Part shown: piece by piece, positions 48,909-58,972 of the stretch | Layout: each line of letters begins with the position of its first letter | Position numbering within the stretch: the first letter of the stretch is position 1 | Source: Parapristionchus giblindavisi | Taxonomy: Eukaryota; Nematoda; Chromadorea; Rhabditida; Diplogasteridae | Reading direction: 5' to 3' | DNA: 64,000 nucleotides | NCBI GenBank assembly: GCA_943737045.1 | Contig: CALSFV010000319.1 | Location: forward strand, 62,001 to 126,000 | Program-made: the position numbers and the translations under genes | Notes under the pieces: generated by a model | What the model was told of the DNA's origin: nothing | What the model saw: only the letters and a program-made list of their open reading frames with translations | The model's database searches: none

Positions 48909-49456
48909 CTATCGTCCTCCAACATCGATCCTCCTTCTTATTCTTTCGTATGCCATTTGGTCGATGGCATACTGAAATTACAATATTTAAAAAAAATTAA
49001 TTTCTGATTAAAATAGAGTTCAAATAAACAAGGAGTTTTCTCAATTTGCCCTAGCTTTTCGTTACTTTTGAAATAAAAACATTAATATTTTGTACATTCT
49101 GCTCGATTGGTTGTCCATCCAGTATTACTTGAATAGAGAATCCCCTTTCTTCAACATCGTTGCTATGACGATTAGTGATGGGCGGATTAGGGATGCTTGG
49201 AGGGACGTAAAACTGACAACGAAACATTACTATTATATTATATAACATTTTAAAAAAATTTATTAAATTACAAAGACCTCTTGGCTTGCAAGAACCATCT
49301 AGCAATAAGTAAAAATAATGTGTGGAAAAAAAGAAGCGTTTCCAAAAAAAAAGAAAAAAACTAAAAAGTTACCCTTTGGTTAACTTCGAATCCATCTAGC
49401 ATTACACGAACTTCAAATTGGTTGTTATTGGGATCTTGATTAATAGAAAACATCAT
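48909..49456 (-). CDS. 87-aa protein of unknown family, paralogue 1
   Basis: Three exons (49,456-49,373; 49,212-49,096; 48,971-48,909), all phase 0, give 87 aa ending in a basic helix (YERIRRRIDVGGR). Starts MMFSINQDPNNNQFEVRV after TTTCAG. Two short beta-like stretches repeat the theme VxLDGxxxxQ (VMLDGFEVNQ, VILDGQPIEQ), suggesting an internal duplication. No signal peptide or known domain. An inverted paralogue lies at 58,228-58,795 with the same intron positions, which supports real coding: changes between the two are mostly conservative. Function unknown. Confidence 0.7.
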
Positions 49457-50340
49457 AAAATGAAAGGTGTCTGAAATGACTTTGTGAGTTAAAAACGGAA
49501 GGAGTTAAGGTATTATACGAAAGTTGAGAAATCTCAACAGTCCTATTACATAGGACGACATACGAGTGATTCGATCTCTATAGACTGAACAAGTCTATAG
49601 AGATCTTCTCAAGCTATCATACCTGGGTCAGGGCTTCGCTACACCATTGAAAGATGCGAATCTCTGCCAGAGGGTAGGATATGTGCATAATCGCTAGGAT
49701 TCTCTGCTCATATCCGCGAGAAAGAGGAAACGAATGAGATACCAGAGGAAATGAAAGAGATCACTCATATGGTTTCTTGGCGTACTTTCAATCTATCCTT
49801 ATGCCTATTACTCATGAAAGTTGATACTGGTTGCTTCATTTCTCATCGTAGTCCAGCTTTCCCTTCATGGCACACCTCAACTGTATTTTATTTATGTAAC
49901 CTTTAAAAACACAAGCCTATGTTAATTCAACCTTACTACCTCGTTGTGGTATTGTATTTATGCGTCCCTAATGCATTTCTCAATGTACCTCATTATCATG
50001 CTTACCTGAAACCCACATAAAGATATTATTATTATCTTAATCGTATCTTCCTTCAGATCAAGTTTGCTTCTCATATTTTTGAACCCTTGTAGTTCATAGC
50101 CATTCTATAATGCCCATCATCACCTTCTTATTTCGTCCCATATGCTCTCTTTTACTTGTTGTTTCAAATATTGTTATGCAATTGCATTATCAATCGATTT
50201 TCTTTGTTCATCGATTCATTTCATGTTTTCAACCGATAAATTGTTCGACATCATCTCGAAATTTATTTATACATTTTAATAAATAAATAATTAAAATAAA
50301 CACAAAAGCGTGGGTAGACAATACGATAAAGGGGGGGAGC
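49457..50340. other. spacer with duplicated upstream block
   Basis: 49,460-49,760 is similar, inverted, to 57,930-58,230 (for example GCCAGAGGGTA and TGCGCATAATC-like). The rest (49,760-50,340) is AT-rich with no gene seen. A divergent 87-aa ORF present in the other copy is broken here by stops. Confidence 0.5.
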
Positions 50341-53300
50341 TTAGAGTAGGCGGGGCCACGCTGCGGGACCAACGTCGGTGCGGTAGATCACGTTGAACTT
50401 GACACGATGTTTGGATGCGGCATCAGAGATGAACTTCGGGCGATCAAATTGAGCATAGTCGACTGGATCGACGAGGAGGTAATCAATGGCCAACTGGAAG
50501 AGATTATTGATTAGATTACGGTAGGTATAGTAGTATTGTAGGTTAGGTTACGGTAGTACTGTAGATAAGGATAAAAAATCACGCGTACCTTATCCCACCT
50601 CTCGTTCATGACAGAGGGCCAGTTGACGTTATCGTTGAGACTGAGACGAATCTGGAAAGAACAAAGAGTTCAAAGATCATAGTTCAAAGGTCAAAGTTCA
50701 ATCGTACCGAAATGGTCTCTCCAGCTCGGATAAGACCAGCGGTCGGCATGGCCTTGATACGCTCCATCGCATTACACTTGAGACCAAACATGGCGTTCTG
50801 AGCGGATACAATGATTACGGTGGACAGTTTTCACTTTAGGTTTTCGACAATGTATATTAAATTAGACGACATCAATATGTAAGACAGATTAAGAAAATAA
50901 TAGATGGTTAGAACAACGGACCAGTCCAAAAGGATACGAAAATGAAAAGAACACGAAAGAAAGGGCATTGTACACTAGACTTCATACTATTCTTTTGGAC
51001 TGGTTGCGTGTTCTGAAGTAGTACCAGGTACGGTACCTGTGCGGTGATATTGGTCACGCGAAGGCCGACCTTGGCCTGTGCCGAAGGAATGATGACGAAT
51101 CCGCTTGGATCAGTCTCCAAGTCGCCCAATCTGCAATCAATAGACATTTTCATGCTGCAAGACATCAATGTATCAGGAACACTAATCACGGTATAAGGAA
51201 AGCAACTATTAAATTAACCCAACCTATAAAATATATCAATATGATTGAATATATAGTGATGGCCAATAATTTTAAGGTAATTCTACTCTCCTCTTTGGTC
51301 ACACTTTCTCGCAGGCAAAGAAAGCGAAAGAGCATTGCCAGAGCGGAGTGTTTCAAATTAGCTCGAGGTGTGCTTCAAATTGGTCCAATCTATAGAATAT
51401 GATAAGAATATTTCATATAATTCACGCTATTTATTTATCACTTGCTGTCACATTTATTTAATATAACATTTATTTGATAAATTAAATTAAATTAAAATTA
51501 AACTAAATTAGATGAATAAACAGTACTTGGTCATGACACTTTGTGTGTCGCCTTGAGAGAATTCATCAAAACGGCCGAACGTGGGAAGACGAGGAGACGC
51601 GTCCAGGAATTCCATGCCGGGAAGGGCATTCTGAAAACACGATGTTATCAGATTACGATAAGTTGTTTACTGTAGTTGTACGGTATGCTAAAAACAATTC
51701 TCATGCTAACAAGGTGCCCCAGGGGAATTATTCCCAGTCATATACGGGAAGAAGGAATTATACACACTCACAGAAAATTCCCTAAGGGAAGTTTTGGAAC
51801 TGCGATTCCCTTAGGGAATAATTCCCTTATCTACAACACAATCCCTTATACGTAAGGCAATTTTTACCAGGGAATTCTTCCCTTAACAAATTGCACATAT
51901 AAGGGAATATGTGCAATTTGTTAAGGGAAGAAGAAGAAAGAAAAAAACTACAGCTATCATCTAGTTTTACGATAGTTCGAACATGTCCACAAGGCTTAGT
52001 GGCAAGACTGTTGTGTAGCGATCCGAACCTCGTAGGTTCGATTCCTACCCAGTGTAAATCAACTTTGCCCATTTTTCTTATTGTTTAAATCTATTTCAAA
52101 TCCCTTAAATGTAACGCAATAATTCCCTTACAGGTATGGGAAATAATTCCCTTATATAACTGGGAATAATTCTCTTGGGGTACCTTAGCCAGGAAATTAT
52201 TCCCTTAAATATAAGGGAAATTTCTGTGAGTGCAGCTTTGAATTAATAAAGAATAAAAAATCCCTTAAATGTAAATGAATTATTACTTTATCGGGCAGGG
52301 AATGAAATCTCTTTGTACTTTGTATTTTTGCGATCGTAAATATAACGACAGTAACGACACCCAGGAACGGTATTTTTTTTAAAATATATTCGCAATATCG
52401 ATTTGACATGAGCTATTATAAACGAAATATGTAATAGAAACATGTAAATGTACTCAAAAATTAGATATTAATGAATCTAAAGTAGTATGATTCATTAAGA
52501 ATGGTAATATTGGTTGCTAATTCCAATAGAAAAGAATACAGGAAGATATCGCATGTGGAACAAAAATTATCATCGAAAAAATGAATTTGGCATCTTTTTG
52601 TCCGCTAGAGTACCTGTTCGAGTCTGGACCGGAGAGGGCTGGGTGACGCCTTGATCGAACGAGGGAGGAGATCACGAAGACGGAATGACCGAGCAGTGCA
52701 CGTTGATAGGGTGTCTGCAAGGCGTGTTTCAAGTGCCATCGTTGACGCATTTACAGTGCCGTACCGAATTCCTTGCTTGTCGCGGTCATCAAGCGAGACG
52801 TATCGGGCGAGATGCACGTGAAGTCGGACGCCATGAACTCCACGATAGTGTCATCATTGTCCACCTGCAAGGCACGCATCGAGTGAGTAAACCGCAAAAG
52901 CGTCAAGGTAATACCACAAATGTGCGCGTGTTGTCCGGCTTCTTCAGGATTTGATGCGATCGTGCACCCTGCGTACTCTCCGTAGGCCAGTCGTTCTCGA
53001 AAACTGCAATCATGACTACCGTTAAAGTTCGTAGTTTGTACTCCGATATTCATTTGACCGTCGTCTAGTTGGAATTCTTCGTTGCAGTCAAAAGTCAATT
53101 GTTCAATTCACAGTAAACTGTTACTAGTCCGCAATATTTGGTTGAATCACCAAACTACCGTATACTTCACAGTATGCAGACTACCGTATTCCACAGGTCT
53201 ACTGTATACCTTCTTGTTTCTGTCCACAGAAGAGTTCAAAGGGCGAGGTGAGCAGATCGACCGTAGCAGGTGCCTTGTCCAGATCACTCAATCGATATTT

Positions 53301-55676
53301 ATTGTCCTTCATCGCCTTCCAAAACATTCCCGAAAGCACGAGGAACTTCCCGAGATGAAAACCCTGAACGATAGATTCATTAGTCTATTCATAGGTGTGA
53401 AAAGAAAAGGAAATCAAAGAAAACCCCTCATTTAACACACTCTCTCCCCTTTTTTCTTTAGTTTTCTCAACTAACAATAAATTTAATAATAATAGATGCA
53501 AAAAGAAGTGTTTACATATATCGTACATGTAAAAATAGTTGTATCATGAACGTGTGAATGGATCTGAACGGATCAGGCCGATCAAACGGGATTGTGAGCG
53601 AGCCGGCCATTTTCGTTATTTTTCTTTCTTTTCATTGATTTTCTTTTCATCGAATCTACTGTATTGAAATGCATTAGGCCAAAATATTGCCATTTAACAA
53701 AAATCATCATTTTCGCGAGGAATAAATTGCTCCAATGAACCAAAATTGACCCATTTATTCAGCGTATAATCGGAACAATTTATTCATTTGTAAAGCAATG
53801 ATTTTTGATAAATGGCAATATTTTGGCGTGATTTCTTTCAATACAGTAGATAAGAAGGAAAGAAAAACAATGAAAAGAAAGAAAAATAACGAAAATGGCC
53901 TTCTCGCTCACAATCCCGTTTGTTCGGCCTGATCCGTTCAGATCCATTCACACCGTTCATGATACAACTATTTTTACATGTACGATACAATGAAGGTCAA
54001 GTTAAGTAATGTATGACCACCACGTTGGACGGTACACGTTCGACTAAATTCACCTTAATCCCGCCCATCAAACTGTCGAGCACGAGCAACATGCCTTGCA
54101 GGAACCAGAAGAAGAGAATCGATTTCTGAAAGTTAAAGTAGTTATTTGCATGTGTTAATTTGATTCATTATCAATCAAATCACAAAACAATATTGCTCAT
54201 ATGAATACTAATTCTAATTTCATATCACAAAGGTTAGATTCATCGGCAGGGCTGTGCGGCAACTGAGTTGCCGATTGCCGGAATTGCCGAAATTGCCGAC
54301 TTTTGATTGCCGAAATTGATTGCCGGCAACGGCAACCAATTATGAAAAATTGCCGAAATAAAATTCAAGCAAAAATGATTGAAAAAAAGTCAGATAAGCA
54401 CAAGTTTTGTGTGCAATATCTTAGAAATTTGATGTATACGGTATACCAAAACGAATAATCGTGTCGTTTTGAGAATGACTTTTCGTTAGCCTTTGTTTTC
54501 TCCAGGAAGTCGAAAGTTTTCTGGCCACTACACCAGACACGGAGATTGATCCATGCTCTCATTAGACTAGTAATGTTACGAAGGCATAACATCCGCTTAT
54601 CTCACGAGTAGCCACGAAGTATCTAATTTGCCCATCTGGATCTGCGAACGCAGAAAGACTATTCGGGACGGCGGGAATCTTTCTCAACAATGCAGAAAAA
54701 AATCTTTCCAAATATCACTCAACAGAATATTCTACTTATTTGTACATAAGTAACGAAAAATATTGATATTTCATTCGTTGTTGCAATTTTTTATTGCCAT
54801 TGGTTTCGTTTGGTAACGATTTTTGATAAGTACTTCATAAAAAATATCGTTGGCTCATTTTATATAGTTAAGTTAAAAATTGCCGAAGTTGCCGAAATTG
54901 CCGGCAATTGCCGAATTTTTTATTTTCCGGTTGCCGGCAATTGCCGATTGCCGAAAAAAGTGGTTGCCGCACACCCCTGTTCATCGGTCGGTTTCATTTT
55001 CGAAAGTGAAAATGACATGGTTGAAATTAAAGAATGACAATGTGGACGGAGCTTACCATGCCCTTTGGCGATGTTTCCTTGTCAATGATGAGAACGTAAG
55101 AATAGATGGCTGGGGGCACGACGGTCGCGAGATGACAGACGGCCTATAAGGAAAAGGGGCGTTGCTTAGACGGAATTGTAGCCGGAGCTCGGTCGAAAAG
55201 GGGCGTTGCTTAGACGGAAAAGTAGCCGGAGCTCGGTCGAAAATAGGCGTGGTGGCTTAGACGGAAAAGTAGGAGGAGCTCGGTTGAAAAGGGGCGTGGC
55301 TTAGACGGAAAAGTAGGAGGAGCTCGGTCGAAAAGGGGCGGAGCTTATTCGTACCTGTGCGTGAGCTCCATTGTAAAGATAGCAACCGATAGCGAGCCAC
55401 GACACCGCAGCCATGTCCAGTTTAGTGAGGCCCGAATCTTAAGTGATTAAGTAATAAGTCATATTCCTTAAAGGGAGAGTAACCTCTCTCAATGGCCTCT
55501 TCATTGCACACACTGTTTCTCTGTTCTCTAACAACGAGAGAAGCGTAGAGCGTTGAAGAGACCGTTGACAAAGGTGTCAGCCTCTTAAGCATTAGGTACT
55601 CCTAAGTCAGTCATGACTTACCTCGAAGTTGCTTGAGATAGGATATCTGCTTAGTTTGTTGTGGTGATTGCGCCAT
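50341..55676 (-). CDS. REEP5/DP1-like membrane domain joined to MSP domain
   Basis: Twelve exons (55,676-55,622; 55,437-55,355; 55,143-55,057; 54,125-54,054; 53,363-53,210; 53,076-52,765; 52,714-52,614; 51,630-51,527; 51,130-51,037; 50,797-50,708; 50,651-50,589; 50,493-50,341) join in frame to 455 aa. Residues 1-150 follow the REEP5/Yop1 plan: SGLTKLDMAAVSWLAIGCY, VCHLATVVPPAIYSYVLI, SILFFWFLQGMLLVLDSL, then FHLGKFLVLSGMF. Such proteins form ER-membrane hairpins and shape tubules. Residues 151-322 are unassigned and contain several cysteines. The last about 130 residues match an MSP domain (LETDPSGFVIIPSAQAKVGL, LKCNAMERIKAMPTAG, IRAGETISIRLSL). If exon 5 is not spliced to exon 6, the REEP part ends at TAG a few codons later and two genes are present. 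Confidence 0.7.
51272..51382. repeat. intronic palindromic MITE copy
   Basis: CTCTCCTCTTTGGTCACACT mirrored by AGCATTGCCAGAGCGGAG, in an intron of the REEP-MSP gene. Member of the 13-locus family. Confidence 0.75.
51711..52186. mobile_element. foldback with AATTCCCTTA units and tRNA-like centre (element E4)
   Basis: AAGGTGCCCCAGGGGAATTA at the left is mirrored by TAATTCTCTTGGGGTACCTT at the right. Between them are many AATTCCCTTA/TAAGGGAATT units. In the middle (51,985-52,060) lies a tRNA-like stretch with B-box GGTTCGATTCC inside a perfect 5-bp T-stem (GTAGG/CCTAC) and an A-box-like GGCTTAGTGGC. Lies in an intron of the REEP-MSP gene. A decayed relative with the same units is at about 45,700-45,960. 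Confidence 0.65.
53519..53989. mobile_element. foldback in intron of REEP-MSP gene
   Basis: Arms of about 150 bp (CGTACATGTAAAAATAGTTG at left, its complement at right; GATCAGGCCGATCAAACGGG mirrored by CCCGTTTGTTCGGCCTGATC). The loop repeats an inner palindrome around AATGATTTTTG. Non-coding. Confidence 0.8.
54247..54979. mobile_element. hAT-type foldback, TTGCCGAAA family, with transposase remnant
   Basis: Starts CAGGGCTGTGCGGCAA and ends TTGCCGCACACCCCTG; 8-bp flanks TTCATCGG (54,239-54,246; 54,980-54,987) are identical. Both ends are runs of TTGCCGAAA-like units. Internally, 54,611-54,709 plus reads ATKYLICPSGSANAERLFGT followed by AGIF, matching the C-terminal dimerisation motif of hAT transposases. 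It is an internally deleted derivative of an autonomous hAT element. Confidence 0.88.
54611..54709 (+). pseudogene. hAT transposase C-terminal remnant
   Basis: About 33 residues with the conserved pattern YLxxPSxSxxxERLFxxAG of the hAT dimerisation domain. No upstream catalytic part is present in the element, so it is a relic and cannot make a working enzyme. Confidence 0.8.
55155..55350. repeat. minisatellite in intron 2 of the REEP-MSP gene
   Basis: Four to five direct copies of an approximately 44-46-bp unit containing AAAAGGGGCG, GCTTAGACGGAA and GGAGCTCGGT. Confidence 0.9.
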
Positions 55677-55994
55677 CTTTTCCTTGGAAGAGCAGGAGAA
55701 GAGACCGCCTCTTGTGTACGAAAATGGATAAGAATGAGAGGAGCATGAGACAGCGTTACTGAATATGCTAATTTCTGTTGTAATTTAATTATAGTTTCAG
55801 TTCATAGAGAGAACGAAGAATGAAGAGAAATGTAGATTGTAAAAATCATTCTACAAATTTCACATGGAATTGGTGGTTACGAAAAGATTTGCACTATTAG
55901 GGTACTAGTAGTTTCATAAACGAGTATAAGCCCGATTACCGATTTGGATTTGGGTGTGTGACCACGGACCGAATCAAGGACGGAGGAACATATA

Positions 55995-57415
55995 CAGTGT
56001 AGCCTAAAAGTAATGGGACACTTTTTCTTTTGATCCAGAAGAGCAATCAAGCTGATCTTTTCAGTCAATGTACAGAATTAATCAGGGAATATTACCATGA
56101 TGTGTTAGTATAATTAAATTGGTTCACTGATGCGTAGTGATGACGCAATCAAAAAACACTTTTTTGAAAATTTACATTTCTTTAGTGAAAGGTCCTGTTC
56201 TTCTGAAACATTGTGAGAGTGGTGACCCCCACTAGGGCTGCACAGTCACACAATCCGGGATGGCTCCGATTCCGATTTCAAGCTGTAGCAGGGCCGCAAC
56301 TTTGACCCCCAAAATTTATAACTCAGCTTCTAGATGTGCTAACAACCCGTTCTAAGTGCTGAAATGATGCTAGTGATGAGTAATGTTTATCCCCAGAATA
56401 TGGTAGTCATAGCTCGCCATTTGCCCTCAGGGCATAAATAATTTTTTTTTGGGGAGGACCGATTTTAAGACCCTACAGTTCAGTGGGCGGGTCTTCTAAA
56501 TTATGGTTCCTGCACATACAGCTTTGCAATATATCATATATTGATTTCCCTTATTTTGGTTCAGTTCCGATTTCTTTCAGACTCGCAGCAAACGTTATGC
56601 TGAGGTCTACTCGGCTGTAGCGAGTAAAGATCAAAATACAAAGATCAAATATCAAAGTTCAGCAATAGTGTAAAAACTTTTGTGAACATCTCTAACATGC
56701 ATTGGTACTTTGAAAATAAGAAATTTCATCAATGGAGGCCCAGGGGCGAGAGCAGTAAGAGAGAAAGCGCTAGAGTGCGCACCGAGTAGACCTCAGCATA
56801 ACGTTTGCTGCGGGTCTGAAAGGAATCGGAACTAAAGCAAAATAAGGGAAATAAGTATATCATACATTGCAAAGCTGCTTGCGCAAGAACCATAATTTTA
56901 GAAGATCTGCCCACTGAACTGTAGGGTCTCAAAATCGGTCCTCCCCAAAAAAAATTATTTTATGCCCTGAGGGCAAATGGCGAGCTATGACTACCATATT
57001 CTGGGGATAAACATTACTCATCACTAGCATCATTTCAGCACTTAGAACGGGTTGTTAGCACATCTAGAAGCTGAGTTATAAATTTTGGGGGTCAAAGTTG
57101 CGGCCCTGCTACAGCTTGAAATCGGAATCGGAGCCATCCCGGATTGTGTGACTGTGCAGCCCTAGTGGGGGCCTCCACTCTCACAATGTTTCAGAAAAAC
57201 AGGACCTCTCACTAAAGATATGTAAATTTTCAAAAAAGTGTATTTCGATAGCGTCATCACTACGCATCAGCGAACTAATTTAATTATACTAACACATCAT
57301 GGTAATATTCCCTAATAAATTCTGTACATTGACTGAAAATATCAGCTTGATTGCTCTTCTGGATCAAAAGTTATTAAAAAGTGAAAAAGTGTCCCATGAC
57401 TTTTAGGCTACACTG
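55995..57415. mobile_element. Tc1/mariner-like 1.4 kb foldback
   Basis: Ends CAGTGTAGCCTAAAAGT and its complement ACTTTTAGGCTACACTG, each next to a TA dinucleotide (55,993-55,994; 57,416-57,417). The CAGTG start and TA target are typical of Tc1/mariner elements. The arms are almost the entire element (about 700 bp each), with a short loop near 56,690-56,720. No transposase. Confidence 0.85.
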
Positions 57416-57417
57416 TA

Positions 57418-58227
57418 CTTACTTTAAACTTAACTTTAAACTTTCAGGCGTAACTTACTTCAAGTGAAAGAACATTGACGAAATGCATTACAGTATAAAA
57501 AAGTGTACTGCTTGAAGTAGACTTGCTTCTATCTTTAATGATATAAAATAATAAGCATATATATATAAATACAAGACCATATTCCGAATAAGTTATTCCA
57601 TGGATAGTATGTGTTTTCCTTTAAAGGTTCATGACTCGATACTATGATCGTTCGTCTAAATCGGATGAATAACATCGTCTCAAAATTTCAAAATGGTCGA
57701 ATTTGCCGTGGCAGAAAATAGTGTATATTTAAGAGCGAACGGAACCTAATGACCGTTTAGGTCATAAATGAATTCGAGGCTTCGTACGAAAGTACAGGAG
57801 AGCCATTTAAACATTTATTTTATATTGTGTCAATAAAAATTTATTTTAAATATTCAAATATCATTCTCTGTTTTCTGTGTACGTAGTAATAAAACAGGGG
57901 CACTTTCATTTCCTTTGCTATCTCATTCGTTTCATCTTCTCGAACGGTGCGGATATGCGCAGAGGAAAAATATAGATTATGCGCATATTCTACCCTCTGG
58001 CTGGGATTCGCACCTTGATATGGTGAAGAGACGCAGTCTCCCAGGGATGATAGCATGAGAAGGTACGCGTCCATGGCATTTTCCAGATTATACGAGAGCA
58101 TCACTAGTATGCCAACCTTGTTATAGGCAAGACACCTATCTTATTCGCTCTGCTGAGATTTCTCAATTTCTCATATCTTATTTCCTTCTGTTTAGCTCTA
58201 AAAGTTATTTCAGACACTCTTCATTTT
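57418..58227. other. spacer with relic of the CTTAAAGTCTACTT foldback
   Basis: 57,420-57,535 resembles, inverted, the loop of the foldback at 58,763-58,972 (AGTGAAAGAACATT, GACGAAATGCATTACAGTAT), so it is a second, older copy. 57,930-58,230 is the duplicated upstream block shared with 49,460-49,760. Confidence 0.55.
57841..58104 (-). CDS. 87-aa divergent ORF, low confidence
   Basis: ORF on the opposite strand from, and 124 bp upstream of, paralogue 2. Part of the duplicated block: the matching frame at 49,600-49,760 gives similar residues (LSYLGQGF versus LSSLGDCV; QRVGYVHN versus QRVEYAHN) and then a stop. Either a small gene kept in one copy only, or chance coding in a duplicated promoter. 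No domain, no signal peptide. Confidence 0.2.
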   Translation of the reverse strand: MMLSYNLENAMDAYLLMLSSLGDCVSSPYQGANPSQRVEYAHNLYFSSAHIRTVREDETNEIAKEMKVPLFYYYVHRKQRMIFEYLK

Positions 58228-58795
58228 ATGATGTTTTCTATTACTCATGATCCCAATAACAACGAATTTGAAGTTCGCGTAATTCTAGATGGATTCGAAA
58301 TTGACCAAAGGGTAACTTCCCGCTCTTTTCCGATTTATTTTAAATTTTGGAAACGTTTTAATTTTTTTTCATACATTATTTTTACTTATTGCTAGATGGT
58401 TTTTGCAAGCCAAGATGTCTTTGTAATTTAATAATGTCTTTTTTTTATTTAATAAAATAGTAATGTTTCAGTTTTACGTCCCTCCAAGCATCTCTAATCC
58501 GCCTGTCAATAATCGCCATAGTAACGATGATGAAGAAGGAGGATTCTCTGTTCAAGTAATTCTGGATGGACAACCAATCGAGCAGAATGTACACAATTTT
58601 AAATATTTATTTCGAAAATATAAGAAACACTCAGAAAACTCCTCGTTTCTTTGAATGAAAACCATTTTAATCGGAATATTTAAAATTATTTTCTACTTTC
58701 AGTTTCCCATTGACCAAATAAATTATGAAAGAATAAGAAGGAGGATCGATGTTGGGGAACGATCTCTGGTATTTTGCCACTTAAAGTCTACTTAA
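58228..58795 (+). CDS. unknown-family protein, paralogue 2, C-terminus altered by a foldback
   Basis: Three exons (58,228-58,311; 58,472-58,588; 58,703-58,795) with intron positions identical to paralogue 1 at 48,909-49,456, inverted. About 97 aa. Up to residue 87 it aligns residue by residue with paralogue 1 (MMFSITHDPNNN, FYVPPSISNPP, YERIRRRIDVGER). Then, exactly between the CGA codon and the TAG stop, a 210-bp foldback is inserted (58,763-58,972), adding SLVFCHLKST before a new stop. The old TAG sits at 58,973-58,975. Function unknown. Confidence 0.65.
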
Positions 58796-58972
58796 ACTTT
58801 CCCACTTTAAGTAGACTTTAAGTAAACTTAAAGTGAGACGTAAGTCTACTTAAAGTGGTGTGGTATACTGTAATGCATTTCGTCAAATGTTCTTTCACTT
58901 AAAGTTTACTTAAAGTCTACTTAAAGTCTGTGACGTAGTTTAAGTAGACTTTAAGTGGCAAAATACCAGAGA
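58763..58972. mobile_element. foldback of CTTAAAGTCTACTT units
   Basis: Ends TCTCTGGTATTTTGCCACTT and its complement AAGTGGCAAAATACCAGAGA. The interior is made of CTTAAAGTCTACTTAA-like units in both orientations. Boundaries are uncertain by 1-2 bp. The insertion separates the last sense codon of paralogue 2 from its stop. Confidence 0.85.

Noticed and set aside
55155..55350. CRISPR-like array
   Set aside because: Direct repeats are contiguous minisatellite units without unique spacers, in a eukaryotic intron.
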